DNA of 64,000 bases, taken from Neoceratodus forsteri. Its lineage: Eukaryota > Chordata > Ceratodontiformes > Ceratodontidae. This document shows, piece by piece, positions 45,567-57,466 of the stretch. Each line of letters opens with the position of its first letter. Position 1 is the first letter of the stretch. The position numbers and the translations under genes were made by a program. The DNA is taken from contig CM057459.1 in NCBI GenBank assembly GCA_016271365.2, forward strand, positions 488,077,501-488,141,500, read 5' to 3'. A model generated the notes under the pieces. The model had not been told where the DNA came from. It saw only the letters and a program-made list of their open reading frames with translations, and made no database searches.

Positions 45567-46178
45567 TCAGAGGGAGGGGGCCCTGTGGCTGAAAGATCTT
45601 TGGAGTTGGGAGGTTCGACACCTGGGGACTGAGAAAAGAAGTTTGCCTGAGCTACTGGTGGTTCTATGAGCAAGGGCCAGCTGGATAATAGGGGAGAGGC
45701 CAGCAGGAGCATGACCCAGGGTGATCTTTTTGGCCATAAGGCATGTGTGGAACTCTATTCTACTATCAAGGTTCAGCCAGTGAGCGTTGGTGTATAGACA
45801 GCAAGTGTGTGTGAGGCGATCACAGCTCAGAACAAGAAGGCAGGCTTTGTTCAGGGACAGCCAGAGTCTCTCTAGGACTGATGTGTTGGCACATCCATAA
45901 ATAAGTATGCCATAGTCAAGGAGGGATAGGACAGAGGAGGAGGAGACAGCGAGTTGAAGCACTTCTGGGGTAAGACAGTGTTTCAGGAGATAGAGGATTC
46001 CAAGGCGGGCATTGAGGGCGGTGGACAGGAGATGGATGTGCTGATGGAAGTTTAGGGCAGGGTCAAGAGTTATGCCCAGGTATTTGAAGATTTCCACTTC
46101 CTCTAGGGGGGTGCCATTGGAGGTAAGGATTTGAGGGCAGAGTGTCTTCCGGGAGTTCAGCTGATGGGAGAAGTACAT
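45567..46178 (-). pseudogene. LINE-B C-terminal domain
   Basis: A 203-codon frame with IFKYLGITLDPALNFHQHI, LDYGILIYG, LNKACLLVLSCDRLTHTC and LDSRIEFHTC. This is the thumb and post-RT region usual for L2/CR1-group LINEs. It matches the fragment at 52001-52264 (LDYENMVYGAA, INKACRFVLDVDQITHTCEL). Confidence 0.8.
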
Positions 46179-46198
46179 TACTTTAGTCTTTTTGTAAT

Positions 46199-47024
46199 TT
46201 AGTGTAAGACACTGTGCTGAGAACCATACTTCGGCATCAGAGAAGGAGGACTGGAACGAATTGTGTAGTAGGATGGGGACTGGATTGGAAGAAAAAAGGA
46301 TGGCATCATCCGCATACCATAGTAGATTGCCAGAGCAGGATGAGGGGAGGGAGTTAAGGAAGAGAGTGAAGAGTAGAGGACCGAGTATGGACCCCTGGGG
46401 GACACCAGAATGGACTGGTAGTCTGCTAGAGAGGGTGGTACCAATTTTGACCTGCTGTTAGCGATCCAACAGGTAGTCCATAAACCAGCCGAGGGCATCC
46501 TGGGAGAAGCCGATGTTGGAGAGTGTGTTAAGTAAGAGTGAGTGGTTGATGGTGTCAAATGCCTTAGAGAGGTCGACAAAGATTGCACCTGTGAAATGCC
46601 CTCTGTCTAAGGTGGAATGTACGTGTGTGGTAAATTCCAGGAGGGCTGTTGCGGTACTGTGCTCTTTGCAAAAGCCATGCTGCTGTTTACAGAGCAGGTC
46701 ATGTTTGTGTAGGTGTTCAGTGAGCTGGTCAGAGACAATATGTTCAAGCACTTTTGATAAGGGGGGGAGGATAGAGATGGGGCGATAGTTGTTTGTGGCA
46801 GTACGGTCACCGCTTTTGTATATGGGTGTGATGGAGGCAGATTTCCACCGGGAGAGCAACTTCCCTTGGCATGGTGAGTGGTTGAGGATGTGAGTGAGGG
46901 GGTGGAGTATCTCGTCAAGAGTGAGCCGGAGGAGTCTAGGCTCCAGAGAGTCACTACCATAGTAGGAGTTGCTTAGAGCCTTTACTAGATAAGAGTTCGC
47001 TGCCGTGGGGGTGCCATGCCACAT
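46199..47024 (-). pseudogene. LINE-B reverse transcriptase domain
   Basis: Two frames. The first (47024-46458) has ITPIYKSGDRTATNNYRPIS, KVLEHIVSDQL, QQHGFCKEHSTATALLEF and FVDLSKAFDTINHSLLL. The second, about 46440-46199, carries the block B and C region; YADDAI is readable near 46315-46298. The catalytic residues appear intact and the break is a stop/frame change near 46458. Confidence 0.85.
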
Positions 47025-47221
47025 ACACAGTACTTAAAGACACAATGAAGGTGGAAGAGAGGGGCTGCTGGGGCGGTCACAGAGGAGCAGGTGGGGGGTC
47101 AAAGAAGTTTGGAGGGAGGATCTGGCTGAGATTAGAGAAGGCGTGATTAAAGGCTGAGGCAATATGGGTGGGGTTCGTGGTCAGGCATCCATTGATCTCT
47201 ATCAGACTGGGGGGGGGGTCA

Positions 47222-48628
47222 TTTCTTGCCGAGGATGTTTTTAATATTATTCCAGAACTTGCGCCCTGAGCCCCAGGTTGTGGTTAGGGCAGATTTGTAA
47301 TATTCAACTTTTGCCTGGCAAAGCACCCATGTACATTTGTTTCGGGCCTCTCTATATCTTTGCCGGTCAGATGGCTGGCAGGTCTCATTGGAGAGGTGCC
47401 ATAGTGAGTCTCGGGTTCGCATCAGGGCATGTAGGCGGGTATTGAGCCGAGGTGCAGGGTTGCTTTTGACAACCCTTTTAGTAGGAGGGGCAAAGGAGTC
47501 ACAGATTCCATTGAGGGTATGAACAAAAAGATTGAGGGCTTGGCCGGGATCTAGGTTATTCATTAAAAGGGACCAGTCCCAGGAACGGAGGTGTGATTTA
47601 AGGAGGTCAAGTTTACCGCGTCCAAGTTTACTTTGTTGTATTATTTTAGGGTTTTTTGGGGGGGCTTTACATGACCAGGAGCAGAGGACAGGGGAGTGGT
47701 CACTAAGGGAGTCAGGGAGTATGGTAGTACTAGTGATCTTGTGGGGGTGGTTGGTGAAGACCAGATCAAGTAAGTAGAAGGACCCTGTGCGTGAGTTCAG
47801 GCGTGTAGGGGAGAGGACTACTTGGGTTAGGTCTTGGGCGGTTGCAGCGTCAATGAGTGGGGTGGTTTTCTTAGCCAGCCAGTTGATATTGAAGTCCCCT
47901 AATGCTATTAAATCATTATTTGATGCGAGGGAGGTGAGGTAGGACAAGACAGAGTGGAAGGCAGTGTGCTGGTTCCTGGGGGGAATGTAGACTGCTGTGA
48001 TGAGAAGAGGGGTTTGGGTGCATCCTAGAGCAATTTTAAGTGTGAGGACTTGAGGTCCAGGGACCAGTGGAGGGGGTGGGAGTAATTGACCGTGTAGAGT
48101 GTCCTTAATGTAAACGGCGCAGCCACCCCCCCTTTTTCCCTGTCGGTCAGCTCTGTAGTGGTTGTACCTGGGGAGGGTTATACAGGAGTCTGGAATGTGA
48201 GGAGACAGCCAGGTTTCACCCACGGTGATGACATTGGGGTGATGTTGATGGATCCACCCCTGGAAGGTATCCCACTTTTTCAATAGGCTGCATACATTGA
48301 TGGTGGCAAAGATTAGGCTGGGGGCCTGGTTTTGTCCAGGTGCAGAGGTTGTGAGTGGGCCTGAGTTAGGATGAATATTGCCAGACATAAGGAGGAGGAG
48401 GAGGGATCTGAGGAGAGTGTTCCAGGCTAACTTTTTGAGATAGTGGAATTTGCGTAGGATGGTCCCCTGGGTGTTTGACCATGCTGGGATGGGAAGGGTT
48501 AATATGTGAGGGGAGGCCAGTAAGAGAGAGAGTGGGGAGGGGTTTTGGGTCCTGGGTATCCTTAGGGGTGGGAGGAGATGGCTGAGAGGGAAACATTGGG
48601 TGCAGTCGGGGCAGTGGCTACTGCCCAT
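47222..48628 (-). pseudogene. LINE-B endonuclease, 469-codon open frame
   Basis: Endonuclease motifs in order: FATINVCSLLKKWD (about residue 110), VITVGETWLSP, GGGCAVYI, TAVYIPPRN, IALGDFNINWL (about residue 240) and DSLSDHSPVL (about residue 310). The open frame spans the whole endonuclease and the start of the linker to RT. Residues 81-91, SGNIHPNSGP after a leucine run, resemble a degenerate 2A-like sequence (consensus D-x-E-x-N-P-G-P). The frame closes at a TGA next to a nine-C run on the minus strand (near 47210-47222). Confidence 0.85.
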
Positions 48629-48699
48629 TGCAGGGAAAGGAGGTAGGTATGTGGCCGCATCTGGGGGGACGATGGTATCAGAGCATAAGGGTTTCTAGG

Positions 48700-49092
48700 T
48701 CAAAGGAGTCTTAACTGGTTAATGGGGAGAACATAAGGGGGGATTGGGCAGAGAGATTGGCTTTTGTCATGGATTAAGGCAGGGAGGTGTTCTGGGCAAG
48801 AGGAGTAGGGGAAAGAGAGCACTAGGAGTAGCAGAGTCAATTGTAGCAAAGACATTTCAAAGAGTAGGAAGGAGGAGGATGAAGTATGGGGAAAAGTCCT
48901 GCGGGGGGACGAGCAGGCAGAGATGCCTCTAGTGGAGAATTGGTAAAGCTTGCAGGTGGAAAAGCAGGCTGATTGGGGCAATCCTATAAAGCAGAGTGTC
49001 GAGCAAGGGCGGTGGTGGGGGCAGTGGGGAGCCAATGTGAAAGCGTCGGTGGGGTCAACTAAGTTTGTGCTGTGCTGTGACTTTGGCTTCAT
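48700..49092 (-). pseudogene. LINE-B N-terminal frame
   Basis: A 130-codon frame that includes a hydrophobic stretch MSLLQLTLLLLVLSFPYSSC. It stops about 70 bp before the endonuclease frame opens. It may be the start of the same polyprotein, broken by a frame change, or a small ORF1. No named domain was recognised. Confidence 0.4.
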
Positions 49093-49930
49093 GATGCAGC
49101 CATGCGTTGCACTTTTTCAGATGCCATACCTGTGTGTCTCTGTTTGGAGGTGGGGGAGAGTGATGGTTCTGTAGCCCTCACGACCTCCGGTTGCCTCGAG
49201 CAGGCAGCAGCTGTGAAAGAGCAGGGAGGGAGAGAGAGGTGAGTTTTAAACAGCAGGAGAAAGGGGAGGGGTAGCAAGGAAGAAACAAAAAAAAAACTAT
49301 GCTGTCGACAGAGCTAATTTGGCTCCCTGCCGTTGCTAGTTTAGCAGATTTCCACATATACAGTACGTAAAGGAACAATTAACTAACACAGAATTGATCG
49401 AGTTAAAGGCAGTAGCACTTTCGGTTAAACATAAATAAATGTAGCTCTGCATTTAACAAGGAACTGGCTAACTCAAACTCTGGGCTACTAAACAGAATTA
49501 AATTAAATGAATTGAAGGCAGTAGGATTTCTTTTAGACACTGAAATTATCCTGGAATAGCAGTCAGTATATCAGTTCAGTGGGGAAATTGCAAGAAATAA
49601 ATCTATCTCCATTTGTACGACAACAGAAATACAAATGCTGGCAGTTTGAATTTGAAAGAAAAAGGAGCCAAAACTAAATTTGTGCTGTGCTGCGACTTTG
49701 GCTTCAGGATGCAGCCGGGCGTTGCACTTTTTCAGATGCTGTACCTGTGTGTCTATGTTCGGGGGGTGGGGAGAGTGACAGTTCTGTAGCCCTCATGACG
49801 TCCGGTTGCCTTGAGCAGGCAGCAGCTGTGTGTCTGTGTTCGGGAGGTGGGGGAGAGTGACGGTTCTGTAGCCCTCATGACCTCCGGTTGCCTCGAGCAG
49901 GCAGCAGCAGCAGTGTGTCTGTGTTCGGGG
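49056..49930 (-). repeat. LINE-B 5' region with repeated monomers
   Basis: A ~160-bp sequence (GTGCTGTGCTGTGACTTTGG ... CCGGTTGCCTCGAGCAGGCA) at 49056-49216 is repeated at 49673-49828, and its last ~80 bp once more at 49829-49910. The sequence lies where the 5' untranslated region of the minus-strand LINE is expected. Monomer repeats there could be duplicated internal promoters, as in mouse L1. That they belong to the LINE is inference from position. Confidence 0.5.
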
Positions 49931-49944
49931 GGTGGAGGATTCCT

Positions 49945-50030
49945 TATATTCGAACATACAAATTAGCCATCAGAAGAAGGCTTTATTGTCTATGGAGTCT
50001 GATGGATGTGGAGTGCATGTATTCTTTATT
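49945..50030 (-). mobile_element. CR1-type LINE 3' end relic
   Basis: TTCGAACATACAAATTAGCC then ATCAGAAGAAGGCTTTATTG and GTCTATGGAGTCTG parallels the CR1 3' end at 35893 (GAACATACAAAATTGCC, TTATGGTCTATCAAGTCTG). Confidence 0.55.
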
Positions 50031-51089
50031 TAGCCAAATACTTTTTTCTCACAATCCCTGTTATCCCTTGCCATAGCTGGTTCTATCTGAACCTTTTCCT
50101 CCCTGATTATAACCATATACTTATACTGCAGCATTTTATATGCCTCCCTTTTTCTCACCTTTTCTTACCTTGCATGCTTCATCTTTTCTCTTGATTTCTG
50201 GTGGTATAACCCTTTTAATCCCCATAGGCTTGTTTTCCTTCTCCCATTGCTACCCTCCAAAATATCAGATTTCTCTGCTGTCAGAAGTAAGCCCTTGAAT
50301 TTTATCCACACTAACTACCCCTTCCCCTAATTCTTGCTATTTTATGCAGTAGTGATTCAAGTAAAATATTATTAGTTTATTTTCTTTTTCTACCTTTCCA
50401 CATATACTACTATATAATATATAGTCTTTCACAGTCCCTTGTTTTTTTGGTTTGTAAATATCCCTCACCAAAGTCCCATTGGGAACCCTCCACACCTTAA
50501 CCCATGCATACTCTGTTTCACTTCCTTCTTCTACCAAAGATGAGTCAGTACCATCCCTTTTGGTCAAAGGTATCTCCTTTCTTCTTCTTCAGTCTGATAA
50601 TTTGGAAATTTTCACATTTACCCCATATGTTTGCTTCTTCCCAACACATTTTCAGTAATTCAAATGATGTCAAATGCCTTATCCAGAATGAATATTTCTA
50701 GCCCCCCCCCCGTTTTATTTGTTTGTGTTCTTGCATTAGTTTAAATGCATTTCGGTTTCCATTTATGAACAAGATCCAGAATTAGTTTTCCTACCATACT
50801 CTTCCTAGTTACCATTTTTACTGTGATAGTCTATGTCCTGGCTGCCCCTATACTCCACCATAACATGCTTTGAAGTTTCCCTTAAGGCCCTCAATTTAAT
50901 ATTGCCCTGAGTGATTTTCTTATCATGCTGGCACTTCAGCACAGTAGTGTTTCTGTTTCCCATCTGCTGAGGTGAGGTCCATCTCAAGCTAAGAGCTCCT
51001 GACAACCCCAGAAATATGTAACATCTCTTAGACAGAGGCATCTGTTTGCACGGCTTCATGACTGTAGTTAGGAATTTGTCACTCTTGTG
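50031..51089. other. intergenic, no gene recognised
   Basis: AT-rich with pyrimidine-rich runs. No gene or clear repeat is seen. The left part could be more of the CR1 3' region, too decayed to tell. Confidence 0.35.
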
Positions 51090-52440
51090 GCTTATTCTTT
51101 ATTTTATTTTTATTTAGTTATTTATTGGGAAATCGGAATTACAAACCTTTGACCTAAGAGCTGGTTTACAAAGGATCCTTGTCAACACTAAAGGAGATAC
51201 ATTTTGCCGCAACAGCATAATTACAGCAGGAAAATTGACACTTGTGTTGTACTACTACCATAGAATTTACATAGGAAGGGGTAACAAATACATTTATGGT
51301 TTACACAAGTCAAGAAATGAATGAAGTAGCTGGTAGTATTGTTAATTTCCCAGTGGAGGTACGCAATATGCAGCCATCTGAGAGAAGTTAAGTGCAGAGA
51401 CAAGTTGGGGTTTGGCAAGTGCAGGTAGGTAGGGGTGGAGTGGGAGTGGGAGGAAGAGGTCAGAAAAATGGGCTAGAGGTAGTGTGGGTGTACTGTGCAG
51501 ATGGCAGGTGGAGGGGAGGAGTAGGGGAAGAGGAAGTGGACATGGGACTGGGCAGGAGGTAGTGTGGGTGAACTGGACAGAGGGCAGGTGGGGGAGCTAG
51601 TGCGGGGGTACTGGACAAAGGACAAGTGGGAGGAGTTGGTAGGGAGGGGAGGGGTGGGGGAGGGGAGTAGTTGCAACCTGGCTAGAGCAAGTGGGCAGTT
51701 GAGTGGTGGGACAGATGCTGGGATTATGTTTGACACAGGCAGCAGATTGGCAGAGAGATGGACTTATGGAGTTCAGATTTGAAGTGCCGTAAGTGTTGAA
51801 GGCTGGTGATTGTGTTTGGAAGCTCATTTTAGCCAGGTGGGAGCCCTTACCACGAAGGCACATCTTCCCTGGGCTGATTTCCTGAAGGGAACAGCTAAGG
51901 CATGCCTTGAGATGCTTCTTGTGGCATGCTCACCCGGGGAAGTTCTGAATATAGCCTGCGGGGAAACAGGTGCTGGTCCCAGTAGGGTCATCTTTCCTAG
52001 TCAGCAGATCTGGAGCTTTATTCTATCCTGGAGGGGGAGCCACTTTGTCCTTATGTAGAGCTCGCAGGTGTGTGTGATTTGATCCACATCCAGGACAAAT
52101 CTGCATGCTTTATTGATGGTAAGGTGGACTTTGTGTAGGTTAGTGTCCATGGCAGCACCATAAACCATGTTTTCATAGTCTAGGTTTGGCAGGATTGTGC
52201 CATTGACCGCCTGGAGTCTGGCTTCAGGGGTGAGACAGAAGCGGAGTCTGTAGAGTGTCCCCAACTTCCTGTTTGAAGCCTTAGTGATATTACTTAAGCA
52301 TTCATTGAAAGAGAGGGACTCATCGATTGTGACCCCCAGGTACTGGAAAAAGTGAACCTGTTCAAGGGTGGAGTCCGTATTGAGTGCTATTTTAAACAGC
52401 GTGGTTAATTTCCTCTTCTGGCGACTGGTAAATGATCAGG
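51090..52440 (-). mobile_element. LINE-B fragment, C-terminal and 3' region
   Basis: The frame 52264-52001 (minus) matches the LINE-B C-terminal domain. The left end (51100-51185) has a T-rich start followed by GACCTAAGAGCTGGTTTACAAAGG, parallel to the LINE-B 3' end at 45165-45245 (GAGTCAAAGACTCATTTACAAAGG). A G-rich interval (51440-51670) with repeated GGAGGTAGTGTGGGTG-like phrases lies in between and may be a small minisatellite. Confidence 0.75.
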
Positions 52441-52445
52441 CATAT

Positions 52446-53144
52446 ATTTAGAGAAAAAAGTCACAATATTCGCCATATGTTTCCTTTAAAGGAAATATTG
52501 CAGTCCATACTGTGTTGCAGTTTCAACTTCTTATTATGGCTGCAGTGGGCGGAGCCTGTAGACATCTTGCGGTAGCTCAAAAAAGGGGATACTAAAGAAC
52601 ACATTTGGATTTGAAGTTGAAGTACTTCCTTCCTCAACTTCAAATCTGTGCGCTCATCCCCCCGCACAGGTGGACTAGTTTGTCTGCTGTTGCCCACAGA
52701 GCTCACTGAACTAATGGCAGAACATGGCCCGTCCACCATTTCCAAGATGGCCACTGGAGCTCAGTGTGCATCTGCGAGTTGTCACTCATGCACAATGACT
52801 CATGCATGCTTACAGAGCTCTGGCAGCCATATTGGACACTGCAGACTATGCCATGTTATGTCTTCAGTTCAGTGAGCTCGGCTGCAGCCATATTGGCTCT
52901 GGCAAGACTTTATTACTTTAGTGACTCACTCTCAGCACAAAGACCGGTCGTGTAAGCCCAGAAACTCCTGACATTTAACCCCTATGTTAAACATCAGGTG
53001 TTACTGAGCCTATAGTGCTGGTATTTGTGCTGTGAGTGAGTCATTAAAATAAAAAGAAGTTGAAACTGCAACATGATGTGGAACGGCAGTACTTACTCTA
53101 AAGAAAGCACATGAGGTGAGTGCTGTGACTTATTTTCTCTAAAT
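52446..53144. mobile_element. fold-back DNA element (MITE-like), ~0.7 kb
   Basis: Terminal inverted repeats of about 90 bp: 52446-52532 starts ATTTAGAGAAAAAAGTCACA and ends GTTGCAGTTTCAACTTCTT. 53054-53144 starts AAGAAGTTGAAACTGCAAC and ends GTGACTTATTTTCTCTAAAT. Further inside, GAGCTCACTGAACTAATG (near 52700) is mirrored by CAGTTCAGTGAGCTC (near 52865), so much of the element could fold on itself. No transposase is encoded. The target duplication is not clear, so the superfamily is not assigned. Confidence 0.75.
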
Positions 53145-55964
53145 GAATGCCCACTGTTGTGGCCAATTATCTTGGACGTTCTGCTTGCGACATTGACAGA
53201 ATTTCACAAAAGATGACTGTCATGTTCCTCAGTCTCATGTTAACTGCAATAGCTACATAGTATTTCTTTAGCCAGCTTGCATTTCCTACAGCATCCTTGT
53301 GTAGATAGTCCCTATCAGCTTGCCCCCTGTTCTGCTTAGGATCTGACCTACATTCTCCAATGCAGCAACCACTCCAGTTCCTGGAAGACTCCCCAAATTA
53401 CATCCAATATTTTATAATACCTAAAATATCAAAGTTGCACTAGGTGACCAATTTCTTAATTTCCTCCATATCCTTATTTTGAGAATCTCAGTATGGTCAG
53501 GGGTATGTAGTATATGCCCAGAAGTACACTTCACCTTTACTCTCAGAAAATGTAAACCAGGCATATTTATTTTCCTTTTCCCCCTCCTATCTTTTCTTAG
53601 CTTCAAAACATATACCTAGGATTGGCTTACACCCCCAGTTCTATACACTGTATAATCTATCCTATACAAGATTTACCCATCCATGTTATCTTCCCGTATG
53701 TGATCCCATCCATGTTTCTGTAATACAAATTATGTCAATTATTTCACAGATATGTTGGCCAGATTGTCTTGCTAGTTCCATTTTCTGAGTTAGGCTCCTT
53801 GCATCAGTACATATTTATTCCATGCTCATTTTGATTGCCAGACTGTTCGGTTTGTACACTATTTATGTGTTTAACATAGACACACATAGCACATAAAATA
53901 TTATATCTAATATTGTGAGATGTTTATAAACATAATTATAAAACTGATGTAAGCTTTTAGGAAACCTCCTGTTGTAAAACTTTAACATTGCAGACACCCC
54001 ATGGAACTGTCAGTCTAAAATTATGTTGCAATATGGTCTCCATACAGAGCAATACAAAACTTTTGATTTAGTAAGCAAAAAACTGCATTGAAAGAAAATG
54101 CAAGGGAAGAAGAATGATGGTCTGGTCTGTAAGCAAGACCAGGTGCAGAGATTTTTGGATCTTAAAAAGGCGATGCTAAGGCACTTAGCCTGAATGAACA
54201 AATACATTACTTTGCTGAATGATCTGTGGCTGACAAACCTCTTGAAATAAACCTCTATATTTGATCAGCCTAGGGTAACATAATATAACTAATAGAAAAC
54301 AGACTCTTCCTTTGCATTTTCAGTTTTGAATTACCCAGCTACATATGCTTCCTCTTACTTTGATGTATATTAAGAAGCAAAACTGCATTTCATGGTAATC
54401 TGGTATATCACAAACAAACTGTTTTCTAGCCAGTATGATGGGAAATTGGGCCCTGTGAATCATTTAAGATGATAGGCACCTTTTCATTACATTGCACTTT
54501 ACCTGGCATGCACAGAAACACTTCTTAAGCTTCTTACAAAGCAGTGGACATGGTACAAGAAAGTCACATATATACTAAGGGGTAGAAAGACAAATGGATA
54601 GTAGGTACAGGTTAGTGCTAGTTTAGGTTCCAGCCTTAGTCAGTGTATGCTGCCAACAGGTTTAACATCAGGCTGGAGCAACATGCTAGGCCAGGAAGTC
54701 ATCCGTCTTGTGCTCAGAGTAGAGGCAGGGTGCATTTCTGTGTCTTCTATTTGTTTATTAATGTACTTTTTTAGAAATATTCCCTGGATACCCCCACTTT
54801 ATAACAAAGACCCACTCCCATTACAGCATTGAGAAAAGACCACCCTCTGTCAGTATTGGTGCTGTTATGCATCTCTCCCTATTCAATATGGATCATGGCT
54901 GTACCATGTTTCCACATTAGGCCTGTGTGCAAGCAATGGCTTACCTCACTTGCTGTTAGAGGATACAGTGATGTGAATTCTGCATTTTTTGGGGGTTTCT
55001 TGTGATTGGACGATGTTTATATTCACAGCCTGCTGGAAGATGCAGCGGTTACCAAACAAGGTGAGAGATTTCAGGGATTCTTGTAGATTTTATTGCAAGT
55101 TTCCACCCATGCAAGAGCTTGATGGTGCTGGTGCCATTGCTGTGGTAATTTTGGGGACACTGTTGCTAGAGGAAGTGGTGGCAAATATAATGGAGTTTCT
55201 TCTCTGTTTTCCTCTGTCAAAACTGAGTAATTGTTTATTAACCAGATATTCTGATATCTGGAAACTTGTGCTACTTCAGTTGGGGGCACAGTCTTATTGA
55301 TCAACCTTTGGATCGATGTTCTGCTGGTGGAGTGATTGGTTTGTTCTGGGCAGCCTGTTGTTACTTTCATCTGTTTCATTAGTGATCTCAGTTTTCTTTC
55401 CGTTAACAGTCATACATCTGTACCATAAGGAGCCAGTTTTACTGGGGGCATAGATGAGATTAGGGCCAAGATAAAACATAGAGTCAGGGTGCTTCATTTT
55501 CCTTGGTTCCTATGATTCCTACTTAATGTATGCTGCTATAGTATCTCTTCATGGTTTTTCAGTGCTTTCCTATATGTAAGACTGCACAGACCTCACCTCT
55601 CTAGAGTTTTCACTAGAATGGGTCTAAGTTTGGTGTTCATTTTATTGTATGTATATTTTACTGGAAGAGTCCTGCCCCAACTTTAACTCTCCCACTTCAG
55701 ATTTTATTGTTCACTAGTTCTGAGGACAGAATAGAGATCAATGTTGACGAACAGCATCTTTAGTAATGAGGTTGGATTTTGTAGCATGGTGGTTCCTGTG
55801 CTGTGAAGAAGATCTGTGTCTTTATTTGTGAGGGGCTTCGCTTTACTGGGGTTGTTTTCTTTGCCCATTTTCTTAAGATACTTTATTTTGCTGATAATGT
55901 TTTATGGGTTTCTTTAAACCCAGTGGTATTGCATTGGAAGATGTAATGTTTATAACTGTGCTTA
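53145..55964. other. intergenic, no gene recognised
   Basis: About 2.8 kb without a recognisable gene, RNA or strong repeat. Small open frames lack any motif I can name. Confidence 0.4.
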
Positions 55965-56200
55965 ATTACATAGATACATACGGTATATAGATACACAGAA
56001 TTTGATGGCAGATAAGAGCTGCTGGACCAACCCAGCCTGCCAAACATTTTATTTTATTAATTTTCACACCCCTCTAAATCAATGCCACAATCTCTGGCCC
56101 CCATATCCTACCCCTACAATTTCCATATACCTGTCCCAGGCATTTTTGAACCCACTGTTTTCATCCCCACTATCTCCTCTGGAAGGCTAATAGGTACCAA
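55965..56200 (-). mobile_element. CR1-type LINE 3' end relic
   Basis: ATAGATACACAGAATTTGATGG then CAGATAAGAGCTGCTGGACC and CCAGCCTGCC is followed by pyrimidine-rich sequence with CTATCTCCTCTGGAAGGCTA. The layout parallels 35893-36070 of the CR1 (AATTCCTCTGGTAATGTGTTCC). About 230 bp are kept, diverged. Confidence 0.5.
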
Positions 56201-57149
56201 TCGACACTGCTCAGGAAGCCACAGACAGTAGTGGGCTCGTACTCAGATCCATTGATCCTTTGTATTTTAAAAATTAAGTCAGCAAGCAAGAGGTCTGGTT
56301 CCTCTACAGGGATTTCCTGGGTTGGTTGGTGCTCACCTCATGTAAATACAAGGTAACTTTGCTGAGGTTGTTTACTGTTTTCTGCAGAGTTCTTTTGTTT
56401 TTGTGTTCTTCAGTGAATTTTTGCCATTCACTGCACTTCTTTGAAAACACCACAGTGGCCATCTTGTCAATTCCATTGTGATTTGAGTGTGATGGCCACA
56501 CCCTTGTTTTCAGGTGCAGTGAATGGCAAAGTGGGGCTGTGGTCATTTTTAACTCATGGAATGTGGTTGTACTCCAGAAGGTTACAAACACCTTCCATGA
56601 CCTTTGCACAGTGGTACAGCAGAATTCTGCTGAGAATGAAAATCCATGCAGAACAAGCTTCCTCTGTATACTATATTTAGTCAGACTGTATTGCAGCAGT
56701 AGTATTCTCATGAGTTGTATAAATAGCATTGTTTGTCAGTTTAGCTCTTTAAGGCTGTCCATCTCCACATTTATACCCATGCCCCAAGTACAGTTGTAGC
56801 CAATAATGTGTAGGATATTTCCAGATATGCCACAATATTTCTAAAAAGATTCTCTGGAGATTTCTGTGGTGGCCCAACAACAGTACTGCAGCTATAGTAA
56901 TTCAGGCTGTCAGGAAATTGTTCTAGATATATCACAGATATGTTAGGAAATATCAAGAAATGTCAATGGCAGCAACTGTACACGCCCTTGCAGTCTCATT
57001 AGTGACTTGGCCATAGAACAACATCAAGAAATATGATGGGGATAGAAGACAAACATTTTGTGAACATCTTTTCAAGTATTAATGAAGGATGTGTGCTCTG
57101 TAATTATCCTGACCAGATTCATTTGTTTGTAGGTCCAGTAAATCTTTGT
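56201..57149. other. intergenic, no gene recognised
   Basis: No supported feature. Overlapping open frames near 56304-56799 on both strands have no recognisable motif. Confidence 0.4.
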
Positions 57150-57235
57150 TTATTTATTTTTTTACCAGTTAAGACCACTGGCACTACAATTCCTTTTACA
57201 GTGTTGACCCAGGGTTCAAGATAAAAATAGCATAC
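57150..57235 (-). mobile_element. SINE/LINE tail relic
   Basis: TTTATTTATTTTTTTACCAG, then TTAAGACCACTGGCACTACA and GTTGACCCAGGGTTCAAG, parallels the start of the SINE in 28S (TTGGTAACCAGGTAAGGCCC, GTGACCTGGGAGC). Only the tail-proximal ~85 bp are recognisable. Confidence 0.45.
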
Positions 57236-57411
57236 ATTTCAAGATAATGCTAAGTAAGCATATACATGCAATACTACTGTACATTACAAAAAAAACATTC
57301 ACAGGTAAACAGCTCAGAAATATACTTCTTGAGATTTATTAAGAAGTGTCAAGAGTTGAAAAAAGATTCTCAGATCTTGGCTTTATTCCATTAAGACTCC
57401 TTTTAAAACTA

Positions 57412-57414
<3 letters not shown>

Positions 57415-57465
<51 letters not shown>
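57415..57465. repeat. (GT)n microsatellite
   Basis: About 25 uninterrupted GT units. Confidence 0.97.

Positions 57466-57466
<1 letters not shown>

Larger units (their letters stand above)
45165..49930 (-). mobile_element. LINE-B: near-complete L2/CR1-group LINE
   Basis: The minus strand carries, 5' to 3', a 5' region with tandem repeats (49930-49056), an N-terminal frame (49092-48700), an endonuclease frame of 469 codons (48628-47222), an RT (47024 to about 46199), a C-terminal domain (46178-45567), and a 3' end with an A/T tail (45165-45250). Apurinic-type endonuclease plus RT of the NNYRPISILPPLSKVLEHIV type places it in the L2/CR1/Rex group; I do not assign the clade. It is interrupted by few frame changes, so it is among the younger elements here. 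Fragments of the same family are at 42031-42850 and 51090-52440. Confidence 0.85.

Noticed and set aside
45165..52440. LINE-B copies considered as two halves of one element
   Set aside because: The C-terminal domain is present in both 45567-46178 and 52001-52264, so they are separate copies.
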